Numbered from the stretch's first letter, positions 1 to 4,105 are shown. The stretch: DNA of 5,110 bases from Candidatus Aegiribacteria sp. (GCA_030642525.1 DAOWNO010000181.1:1-5110), one strand, 5' to 3'. The notes: generated by a model not told the origin, from the letters alone. Numbers and translations are program-made.

Positions 1-2
1 CG

Positions 3-116
3 GTGCGAGTTGCATCAATTGAAGATCTTATTTGGATGAAACGTAAGAGGAATTCTGATCAGGATCAGGTTGATATTAAAATGCTTGAGAAAGGGAAGAG
101 TGAATCGAATAGATAG
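3..116 (+). CDS. C-terminal end of a nucleotidyltransferase-like protein (partial)
   Basis: Only the last 37 codons and the TAG stop lie in the window; the gene begins upstream of base 1. The tail reads VRVASIEDLIWMKRKRNS and then a DQVDIKML stretch. The pattern 'hydrophobic-ASxEDLIxMK, a short polar linker, QDxxDIxxL' is the usual C-terminus of minimal nucleotidyltransferases of the AbiEii / DUF6036 type, which often belong to toxin-antitoxin or phage-defence pairs. The nucleotidyltransferase core (the GS motif and catalytic carboxylates) is outside the window, so activity cannot be judged. The local sequence is A+T rich like the mazEF operon downstream, which fits a shared acquired segment. 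The family assignment is inferred from the short tail alone. Confidence 0.55.
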   Translation: MRVASIEDLIWMKRKRNSDQDQVDIKMLEKGKSESNR

Positions 117-264
117 AGTGCTTATGGAACTCAGTTCGTTCTATGAGTTTAACAAAAAGATAGCATTATACAAGTTCAAAGGTTATGAGAATCTTCAGGA
201 TATCAAATCCAGCAAAACGGAGTATAAATCTCCTTCGACTCAAATTACTCGGCAAAAACCTTAG
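100..264 (+). CDS. Small hypothetical ORF overlapping the upstream tail
   Basis: From the GTG at 100 this frame gives 54 residues. It overlaps the end of the upstream gene by 17 bases in another frame, and a purine-rich GAAAGGGAAGA lies just before the GTG as a possible ribosome binding site. A second GTG at 118 is also possible. The product is basic and polar (for example the stretch NKKIALYKFKGYENLQDIKS), with no signal peptide, membrane segment or motif that I recognise. The overlap resembles translational coupling in two-gene toxin-antitoxin or defence pairs, but the ORF is short and could be spurious in A+T-rich DNA. Confidence 0.25.
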   Translation: MNRIDRVLMELSSFYEFNKKIALYKFKGYENLQDIKSSKTEYKSPSTQITRQKP

Positions 265-632
265 TAAGTGTGGAGTGTTCTATAAACCTGCATTTTACTG
301 AGCTCTCATGTTCCACATTGTACTGTTAATGTAAGTTTGATTTCAATTCCATCAGGCAGTTACTTGCAAAGTTACAGCAATTCATAAGATATACGTGAAC
401 AAAGGTTGTAGAGCGAAAATTGATATTCCCGACAGGAAGAACATATTGTCGCTTGACATTATATGGATTCGGACTTTTGATAGAAGATCGGAATAGTGAG
501 TTTATTCTGAACGATCATGTGATTCGATTGCAAATCACGTGTGAGTCAAACGTAATCTATAGAAAGAAGCAGATGAAATATTGTAGAACTATGTGAAGTT
601 GTGCAAGTAATATATGGGGCTGGAAATAGCGA
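265..632. other. A+T-rich stretch with no convincing gene
   Basis: About 370 bases separate the small upstream ORF from the mazEF promoter. The longest open stretch on the + strand runs from a TTG at 420 to a TGA at 594 (58 codons); it has no clear ribosome binding site and no recognised motif. A TTGACA at 453-458 is followed 17 bases later by TTTGAT, a weak promoter-like pair. An imperfect hairpin lies at 516-541 (CATGTGATT paired with AATCACGTG, one G-T wobble, 8-base loop). No RNA gene or repeat array was seen. Confidence 0.5.
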
Positions 633-661
633 TTGACAAGATGACGAAACCGGGCTATACA
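633..661 (+). promoter_or_regulatory. Promoter of mazEF (-35 and -10)
   Basis: A consensus -35 hexamer TTGACA (633-638) is followed by a 17-base spacer and TATACA (656-661), which matches four of six positions of the -10 consensus. Transcription would begin near 668, giving a leader of about 20 bases that contains GGAGGT (675-680), six bases before the TTG start of mazE. The arrangement is that of an ordinary sigma-70-type promoter placed directly before the operon. Confidence 0.6.
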
Positions 662-668
662 TAGTATA
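656..668. promoter_or_regulatory. Putative MazE/MazEF operator dyad
   Basis: TATAC-ATA-GTATA is a perfect inverted repeat with 5-base arms and a 3-base centre. It covers the proposed -10 and the start region of the mazEF promoter. MazE-type antitoxins, alone or with MazF, are known to repress their own operons by binding inverted repeats in the promoter. The position fits that role. The A+T-rich composition makes a chance dyad possible. Confidence 0.4.
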
Positions 669-686
669 AACAGTGGAGGTAATCAA

Positions 687-935
687 TTGCTTACAAAAAT
701 ACAAAAATGGGGAAATAGTCAAGGGCTTCGTATTGCAAAACATCTACTTGCAGATGCGCATATCAATATTGGTGATGAAGTTGATGTTGAACTGAAGGAT
801 GGCAATATTGTTATTTCATCGCTTCATAAAATACGTGGTCACTACAAACTTAAGGATCTGGTGGCACAGATTCCTGCAGATTACACAGTCATCGAAGTTG
901 ACTGGGGTGGTTCTGTTGGTAAGGAAGATTGGTAA
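687..935 (+). CDS. mazE: MazE-family antitoxin (AbrB-like DNA-binding domain)
   Basis: This 82-residue protein is the labile antitoxin that binds and neutralises the ribonuclease encoded next to it, and it probably represses the operon. Residues 1-47 form the AbrB/SpoVT-type swapped-hairpin DNA-binding domain, with the diagnostic start KIQKWGNSQGLRIAK (residues 4-18) and the GDEVDVELKDGNIVI strand pair. The C-terminal tail holds the toxin-wrapping segment, ending in VDWGGSVGKEDW (71-82), which parallels the IDWG...KEVW end of E. coli MazE. The start is TTG at 687, chosen because GGAGGT (675-680) sits six bases upstream and the protein then begins exactly at the usual MLTKIQKWGNS. The stop touches the mazF start with no gap, so translation is probably coupled. 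Confidence 0.9.
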   Translation: MLTKIQKWGNSQGLRIAKHLLADAHINIGDEVDVELKDGNIVISSLHKIRGHYKLKDLVAQIPADYTVIEVDWGGSVGKEDW

Positions 936-1271
936 ATGAATACTTACATTCCCCGCCAAGGTGATCTAATCGGGATTAATTTTGATCCACAATCTGGTCA
1001 CGAACAGAAAGGACGACGACCAGCTTACGTTGTAAGCAAAGATTTGTTTAATCAAAGTACAGGATTGGCAATTGTATGTCCAGTTACCAATACAAATCGC
1101 GAAATTCCATTTCATGTGCCTATTCCTAAAGAGAGCAAACTTACTGGTTTTGTAATGGTTGAGCAGATTAAATCAATTGATTTTCGATCTCGAGGATCAA
1201 AAATGATTGAACAGGGGAATAAGGAACTTCTGATAGAGGTTCTTTCGATATTGGATGCCTGTATCTATTAA
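936..1271 (+). CDS. mazF: MazF-family endoribonuclease toxin
   Basis: This 111-residue protein has the usual length and layout of MazF/PemK toxins, which cut mRNA at short specific sequences and stop translation until bound by MazE. The hallmark N-terminal strand-loop GDLIGINFDPQSGHEQKG is at residues 9-26, followed by RRPAYVVS. Glu23, Arg28 and Thr51 align by eye with E. coli MazF Glu24, Arg29 and Thr52, so the catalytic residues appear intact. The conserved VEQIKSIDFRSRG segment that follows matches the DQVKSIAWRARG region. The ATG directly follows the mazE stop, consistent with one transcript and coupled translation. No ribosome binding site of its own is evident beyond the GGTAAATG context. 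The target sequence cannot be predicted. Confidence 0.93.
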   Translation: MNTYIPRQGDLIGINFDPQSGHEQKGRRPAYVVSKDLFNQSTGLAIVCPVTNTNREIPFHVPIPKESKLTGFVMVEQIKSIDFRSRGSKMIEQGNKELLIEVLSILDACIY

Positions 1272-1294
1272 TACAATATCAATATAAGAACTAT

Positions 1295-1316
1295 TGGGAG
1301 GTTGAATTTTCTCCCA
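1295..1316. repeat. Short inverted repeat after mazF
   Basis: TGGGAG (1295-1300) and CTCCCA (1311-1316) form a 6-base stem with a 10-base loop, 23 bases after the mazF stop. No T-run follows on either strand, so it is a weak terminator candidate. It lies at the junction between the mazEF segment and the older gene debris that starts near 1328. Confidence 0.3.
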
Positions 1317-1327
1317 GACACTTCATA

Positions 1328-1453
1328 GCAGCAATTCCTGCTGTTCATGACGGCAGGAATCAGAGTGGAGAACCTGTTGCTTCCGGGTTGTATATATGCA
1401 GAATACAGTCTGGTAATATCTCTGAGACGACACGACTTTGTCTTCTAAGATAG
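1328..1453 (+). pseudogene. Remnant of a secreted protein: FlgD-like C-terminal sorting tail
   Basis: The + strand frame ending at the TAG at 1451-1453 reads ...VHDGRNQSGEPVASGLY (about 1343-1393), then ICRIQSGNISETTRL and a final CLLR. This is the classic C-terminal FlgD-like / type IX-like tail 'WDGRDxSGxPVASGLYxYRLxxGxxSETxxMxLLR' of secreted proteins in FCB-group bacteria. Nothing upstream in this frame continues the protein: recognisable similarity fades at about 1328, and mazF ends at 1271. The body of the gene is therefore missing. The expected Trp before DGR is His, and the usual aromatic after LY is Ile-Cys, which suggests decay. The reading is by motif and no alignment was run. Confidence 0.65.
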
Positions 1454-1458
1454 GCATT

Positions 1459-1868
1459 ATGAAAGGATCGGATCCATTTTTACAGATATACGCAATGCAC
1501 TGACAGTCCTGGTTCTGCTGTTTTCTCTTTCGACTGGTTTCGCTGAGGGTGTTGAAGTGTAGGAAGAGGTTACTCATCCGGCGGGGTGGACAGAGGAAAG
1601 CCATGGCAGATCCGCCAAACCGGATTATGACCTGATTTTTCCTCAGGATTCGGTAAACAGACTGGATATCGTTTTCGATCCGGAAGATATGACTGTCAGA
1701 TAACGTTACCTGCACGACATGATAAAACCATTTGTTATCGGGGAGAACGGTGAATTAGAAGGTTATACACTGCTGGAAAGCACTGAGGAATTCGACGCGG
1801 CCCTGGAGGAACTCATGGATCATGTAAGCCGGAGGAACCTTGAAGCAGATGCATTCCTCCGGCTCTGA
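1459..1868 (+). pseudogene. Decayed CotH-family (spore-coat kinase-like) gene lacking its core
   Basis: Three pieces of a CotH-type secreted protein survive. A possible ATG at 1459 leads after a frameshift into a signal-peptide-like stretch RNALTVLVLLFSLSTGFA, ended by TAG at 1560. In the same frame, 1563-1700 encodes HPAGWTEESHGRSAKPDY and then LIFPQDSVNRLDIVFDPED, the conserved N-terminal segment 'RPxGWTExxHGxxxxPxYxxVFPxDxVNRxDI' of CotH proteins. After a TAA at 1701, still in frame, 1704-1868 encodes RYLHDMIKPFV, a Gly-Tyr-Thr-Leu-Leu stretch and an acidic helix ending in VSRRNLEADAFL, which resembles the CotH C-terminus. The several hundred residues of kinase-like core expected between them are absent. 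One frameshift, two in-frame stops and an internal deletion make it non-functional. Confidence 0.7.
1827..1864. repeat. 11-base perfect inverted repeat (possible terminator)
   Basis: AGCCGGAGGAA (1827-1837) pairs perfectly with TTCCTCCGGCT (1854-1864) across a 16-base loop. It overlaps the last codons of the CotH remnant and begins 16 bases beyond the stop of the - strand GyrI-like gene. A G+C-rich stem at this spot could end transcription of that gene. No run of T follows on the - strand, and only ATTTT appears on the + strand, so it is not a textbook intrinsic terminator. Confidence 0.45.
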
Positions 1869-1880
1869 TTACTGATTTTG

Positions 1881-2357
1881 CTACACAGGTTCGACAGGTG
1901 CGTAAAGATCGGTGAGCATTTCGGATTCATCACCGGCCTCTTCACAGTTCTTGATGTAAATCTCAAAGCAGGGAGTGTTCAGCGGTTTGAATCCGTTCTG
2001 CGGAATCCATGATCCGTAGAGTTCTCCCCATGATTTTCCGAGATTCTTATAGGAGCCAGTGTGCCTGGTGATGGCATAGAGGCCACCCGGAATATCCCTG
2101 ATACTGACATCGCTGTCTTCCGGAAGTTCGATGTTTTTCTTGATTGTTACGCATGCTTCAGACCTGAGTTCCTCTTCGGGAACCGATTCCGGATCGTCAA
2201 AGTATATACCCAGCCACCGGGCATCCGATACTTCGATATTCTGTTCCTTCACGAAGGCAGAAAGTTTCTCGAATGCAGCACCGATGTTGAAGTATGGACC
2301 TGTGTGCTTTACGCTCAGAACCTTCATAGGTTCAAGAATATCAGTTTTTGCTTCCAT
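1881..2357 (-). CDS. GyrI-like small-molecule-binding domain protein
   Basis: This 158-residue cytosolic protein is a stand-alone GyrI-like domain, the fold shared by SbmC/GyrI, the effector domain of Rob and BmrR, and many uncharacterised drug-binding proteins. Both halves of the duplicated fold show their motifs: VKHTGPYFNIGAAFEKL (16-32) with WLGIYFDDP (48-56) and the VPEEELR pair, then IPGGLYAITRHTGSY (89-103), W110 and W117, and FEIY (131-134). Glu132 in FEIY sits where family members such as BmrR carry the ligand-binding glutamate. The tail TDLYAPV is also typical. There is no DNA-binding domain, so it is not itself an AraC-type regulator. The ATG at 2357 has AAGGAG (complement of 2365-2370) seven bases upstream. 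It is the last gene of a same-strand run after the ArsR cassette. The ligand is unknown. Confidence 0.85.
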   Translation of the reverse strand: MEAKTDILEPMKVLSVKHTGPYFNIGAAFEKLSAFVKEQNIEVSDARWLGIYFDDPESVPEEELRSEACVTIKKNIELPEDSDVSIRDIPGGLYAITRHTGSYKNLGKSWGELYGSWIPQNGFKPLNTPCFEIYIKNCEEAGDESEMLTDLYAPVEPV

Positions 2358-2410
2358 GTTATGGCTCCTTTCTGAACCGGGTTGATGTCTGATGTATCTG
2401 AGGAATGATT

Positions 2411-2439
2411 ACCACTCAGAGTAGTATACATATGTTTAC
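2411..2439. promoter_or_regulatory. Two adjacent dyads and a weak promoter upstream of the GyrI-like gene
   Basis: ACCACTC-A-GAGTAGT (2411-2425) is a 15-base inverted repeat with one mismatch. GTATACATATGTTTAC (2424-2439) is a 16-base inverted repeat with one mismatched pair around the perfect core ACATATGT. On the - strand TATACT (complement of 2423-2428) would serve as a -10, but the best -35 at 17 bases (TAGCGA) is poor. The cluster suggests regulated initiation for the GyrI-like gene, 50-80 bases before its start. Confidence 0.3.
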
Positions 2440-2669
2440 ATCGGTTCGCTAGTGCCACCGTCGAATATATCAGAGAAAACCAGAGGAATAATCATGGTTT
2501 CAGGGATATCAAAGCCTTCAACTGTACACGCGAGAAAGACAACAAGATAACCTGAAGGATGCAGAAGAAATCCGTTCTGACGGTAATGATATACAGTCCC
2601 TTCGATCAGGGGATTTATCACTGGATAATGCGGTGGCTCTAAAAGTGCTGCTGTCAGCTCAGAAGCCAC
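2436..2669 (-). CDS. Hypothetical protein of about 77 codons, unrecognised
   Basis: An open frame starts at GTG (complement of 2667-2669), 40 bases after the stop of the cysteine-rich gene, and runs 77 codons to TAA. The frame is also open for 10 codons upstream of the GTG (reading VIEQRFPNA), so the start is uncertain. No ribosome binding site is evident before the GTG. The product has a hydrophobic region, SGYLVVFLACTVEGF, and ends MIIPLVFSDIFDGGTSEPM; no family is recognised. The proposed start lies inside a 12-base inverted repeat. It may be a small real gene, or the 3' fragment of a lost one. The other two - strand frames carry early stops, which slightly favours this frame being coding. 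Confidence 0.35.
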   Translation of the reverse strand: MASELTAALLEPPHYPVINPLIEGTVYHYRQNGFLLHPSGYLVVFLACTVEGFDIPETMIIPLVFSDIFDGGTSEPM

Positions 2670-2675
2670 CGCATT
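2627..2675. repeat. 12-base perfect inverted repeat downstream of the cysteine-rich gene
   Basis: AATGCGGTGGCT (2627-2638) is the exact reverse complement of AGCCACCGCATT (2664-2675), with a 25-base spacer that contains a small GCTG/CAGC inner stem. On the - strand it begins 34 bases after the stop of the cysteine-rich gene. It would form a strong RNA hairpin covering the GTG of the next ORF. No T-run follows on either strand, so attenuation, mRNA protection or start-site masking fits better than intrinsic termination. Confidence 0.5.
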
Positions 2676-2709
2676 GGGAAAACGCTGCTCGATTACAGAT
2701 TAAAGAAGG

Positions 2710-2946
2710 TTAATGACACCCTCTGCAATGATGGAATTCTTCTTCGGAATCGCAGTCATCACAATCGCATTCGTCGCAGATAGCGCAGTCTTCTTCGCAG
2801 CCGTCAACTGTGCCTTCGCAGCAGCATTCGCCACCTGCGGTTTCACAGTTGTCGCAATCAGGGTTTTGAGTATTCTCCTCAGCCAGCGCTATGGCAAAGG
2901 TTCCGACTGCTGCAAGGCATAATACAATGAGTATCGTTCGCTTCAT
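2710..2946 (-). CDS. Exported acidic cysteine-rich protein, putative metal binder
   Basis: The product has 78 residues. Residues 1-22 (MKRTILIVLCLAAVGTFAIALA) form a signal peptide with a good AxA cleavage site, so the mature 56-residue chain should leave the cytoplasm. The chain holds 13 Cys (31, 34, 41-43, 50, 54, 57, 60, 62, 65, 74, 77), 20 Asp/Glu, three His and one Arg. CxxC or CxC spacings occur repeatedly (DCDNC, CAICDECDCDDC), and the end is HHCRGCH. Such a composition suggests a metal-binding or redox-buffering peptide, comparable in style but not demonstrably homologous to metallothioneins. The ATG at 2946 is preferred over the one at 2973 because AAGGAA lies five bases upstream and the signal peptide starts cleanly. 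It lies 94 bases downstream of the ArsR-family gene on the same strand. No named family is recognised. Confidence 0.7.
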   Translation of the reverse strand: MKRTILIVLCLAAVGTFAIALAEENTQNPDCDNCETAGGECCCEGTVDGCEEDCAICDECDCDDCDSEEEFHHCRGCH

Positions 2947-2970
2947 TACTGTTCCTTTTTGTCTGAGTTG

Positions 2971-2996
2971 CATGGATGGTTACCATCCGATCCATG
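2971..2996. promoter_or_regulatory. Nested palindromes upstream of the cysteine-rich gene (putative operator)
   Basis: GGATGGT-T-ACCATCC (2974-2988) is a perfect inverted repeat with 7-base arms and a single central base. A second perfect pair, CATGGAT (2971-2977) and ATCCATG (2990-2996), overlaps it with a slightly shifted centre. The element lies 25-50 bases before the start of the cysteine-rich gene, in the gap after the ArsR-family gene. It differs from the A+T-rich dyad at the ArsR promoter, so another regulator or an RNA structure is possible. Confidence 0.4.
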
Positions 2997-3040
2997 ACAT
3001 TTTCTTATCTGTTCCGGGGAACATTCACTCGGTTCAGTTT

Positions 3041-3418
3041 TCAGATTTTCCGGTTTCTGGCATGTGTTTTTGCCTTTGCACATGGTTTTTCTCCTTTCGA
3101 GGTGCATTTATTCAAGTCAACTATTTCGCGTTTTACAGCCATTTGTTTGAGAAGCTCTATTGAGCTGTCAAGCTTTTCTCTGTTAAGGCTGTAATGGGTG
3201 TAGTATCCGTTTCTGTGGGAAGTAACGAAACCGCTGTAATGGAGAATTCTGAGGTGCTGGGAAACAGCGCTCTGGGAGATCTCAAGATGGCAGGCAATGG
3301 CATTAACGCACAGGAATTCATAATCCCTTAGAAGGGCAATGATTCCGAGCCTGCTTTCAACGCCCAGAACACCCATCAGCTCAGCCAGTTCCTTAAGAGA
3401 ATAATTCTCAGCTTCCAT
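3041..3418 (-). CDS. ArsR/SmtB-family transcriptional repressor, thiol/metal-sensing type
   Basis: This 125-residue winged-helix protein should be a dimeric repressor that leaves DNA when it binds a metal or metalloid or when its thiols react. The order is an N-terminal helix, VESRLGIIALL (20-30), FLCVNAIACHLE (35-46), the recognition helix ISQSAVSQHLRIL (47-59), and a wing ending HRNGYYTHYSL (68-78). The α3 metal motif usually reads ELCVCDL; here it is LCVNAIAC, so the second Cys of CxC is lost but Cys37 and Cys43 remain. The C-terminal tail adds Cys105 and Cys113 (CTSKGEKPC), a possible alternative site. The start at 3418 is chosen because the promoter at 3442-3470 lies downstream of the longer ATG at 3478, which the transcript could not include. 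Before the start only GGGGA is visible as a ribosome binding site. Confidence 0.88.
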   Translation of the reverse strand: MEAENYSLKELAELMGVLGVESRLGIIALLRDYEFLCVNAIACHLEISQSAVSQHLRILHYSGFVTSHRNGYYTHYSLNREKLDSSIELLKQMAVKREIVDLNKCTSKGEKPCAKAKTHARNRKI

Positions 3419-3431
3419 GCATCCCCATTTC

Positions 3432-3449
3432 AGTATATAAGTATATACT
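3432..3449. promoter_or_regulatory. Operator dyad over the arsR promoter
   Basis: AGTATATA-AG-TATATACT is a perfect inverted repeat with 8-base arms and a 2-base centre. It covers the -10 hexamer and likely transcription start of the ArsR-family gene. ArsR/SmtB repressors typically bind A+T-rich inverted repeats over their own promoters, so autorepression is the natural reading. The length and symmetry make chance less likely than for the other dyads here, despite the low-complexity TA content. Confidence 0.6.
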
Positions 3450-3470
3450 AATATAGATTTCAGATGTAAA
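3442..3470 (-). promoter_or_regulatory. Promoter of the ArsR-family gene
   Basis: On the - strand TTTACA (complement of 3465-3470) matches five of six -35 positions. After a 17-base spacer comes TATATA (complement of 3442-3447), four of six at -10. Transcription would start near 3435, about 17 bases before the chosen ATG at 3418. This decides the start codon, because the upstream ATG at 3478 precedes the promoter. Confidence 0.55.
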
Positions 3471-3548
3471 GACAACATGTTCAGTCAAGTTCATCTATGT
3501 GTATATGCCTATGATGGAAAATCCAGTATTCCGTCGGTAAGTATTTAA

Positions 3549-3577
3549 TTGACATCCCGCATGGCTTCTGATATCAT
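3549..3577 (+). promoter_or_regulatory. Near-consensus promoter of the NlpC/P60 gene
   Basis: TTGACA (3549-3554) is a perfect -35, followed by exactly 17 bases and TATCAT (3572-3577), five of six at -10. Transcription should start near 3584, giving a leader of about 40 bases. This is the best promoter match in the window. Confidence 0.7.
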
Positions 3578-3581
3578 GCCG

Positions 3582-3594
3582 CAGATTCAATCTG
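3582..3594. promoter_or_regulatory. 13-base palindrome at the NlpC/P60 transcription start
   Basis: CAGATT-C-AATCTG is a perfect inverted repeat with 6-base arms, placed where transcription from the promoter at 3549-3577 should begin. The position suits a repressor operator. As RNA its loop is too small to fold well. It is short enough to be a coincidence. Confidence 0.3.
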
Positions 3595-3622
3595 ACGGTA
3601 ACGCTATAGAGAAAGGTGTCCT

Positions 3623-4105
3623 GTGAGTTTATTCTCTTATGTCATAATAATCTCCGGCTTCACGGTTTTTGCGCAGGAGCTTCCTGATATTCCTGAAGCT
3701 TATTATTGCATCATCATTGAGGATCAGCCCGAAGAAGCAGGATCTACACTTGTGGACAGCATTCTCAGTTATGCTGTTTCATTTCTTGGCACGCCTTACG
3801 TTTACGGAGGCATTGACAGCACAGGGTTCGACTGCAGCGGCCTGGCCTACAGGGTTTTCAATGATTACGGAATTCCGGTGCCCAGAACTGTCAGCGGTAT
3901 GGAATTAATGGGTATAGCGGTTGGCCGGGATAATCTGGAGCCCGGTGATCTGCTGATATTCGATAATCCGAGGCATACGGGGATCTATCTGGGAGATGGT
4001 GAATTTATTCACTGCTCATCTTACCTGGACAGGGGAGTGGTGATAACTCCCATTACTCATTCGAACTATGTCCGAAGATACTCCTCCGCCAGACGAGTAT
4101 TATAG
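3623..4105 (+). CDS. Exported NlpC/P60 family cell-wall peptidase
   Basis: This 160-residue protein should act outside the cytoplasmic membrane as a peptidoglycan endopeptidase, typically cutting D-Glu to diamino-acid bonds in peptide stems. Residues 1-17 (MSLFSYVIIISGFTVFA) form a short signal peptide with cleavage before QELPD. A linker to about residue 45 precedes one NlpC/P60 domain that fills the rest. The catalytic triad is visible: Cys71 in GFDCSGL, His118 in RHTGIYLGDG and His130 in EFIHCSS. The upstream YVYGG (59-63) and LEPGDLLIF (105-113) are standard family motifs. No SH3 or LysM targeting domain is present, so this is a minimal member. GTG at 3623 is chosen because AAAGGTG (3612-3618) lies just upstream and the signal peptide then starts directly. 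It is a single-gene unit, convergent with the next gene. Confidence 0.9.
   Translation: MSLFSYVIIISGFTVFAQELPDIPEAYYCIIIEDQPEEAGSTLVDSILSYAVSFLGTPYVYGGIDSTGFDCSGLAYRVFNDYGIPVPRTVSGMELMGIAVGRDNLEPGDLLIFDNPRHTGIYLGDGEFIHCSSYLDRGVVITPITHSNYVRRYSSARRVL

Noticed and set aside
546..743. 65-codon ORF on the - strand
   Set aside because: It overlaps the mazE start and promoter antisense, has low-complexity Ser/Thr/Tyr content and no recognised motif; mazEF explains the region.
1323..1715. 130-codon ORF on the - strand
   Set aside because: It is antisense to two recognisable + strand remnants (sorting tail and CotH). The + strand frames carry the family motifs, and the - strand product resembles nothing.
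2061..2385. Two + strand ORFs of 104 and 84 codons
   Set aside because: Both are shadows of the GyrI-like gene, which has conserved motifs and a good ribosome binding site on the - strand.
2713..3194. Several + strand ORFs of 69-90 codons, some hydrophobic
   Set aside because: They are antisense to the cysteine-rich and ArsR genes; the Ala/Phe/Val richness is the complement of Cys/Asp/Glu codons.
3419..3478. 20-residue N-terminal extension of the ArsR-family protein from the ATG at 3478
   Set aside because: The promoter and operator lie inside this stretch, and the extension has no family similarity; ATG 3418 is preferred.
2576..3608. Repeated TCTGACGGTAA with similar flanks near 2576 and 3591
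   Set aside because: Eleven identical bases are expected by chance in a window of this size, and the two contexts are unrelated.
3669..3908. 79-codon + strand ORF in another frame
   Set aside because: It is a shadow inside the NlpC/P60 gene, whose catalytic residues are all present.
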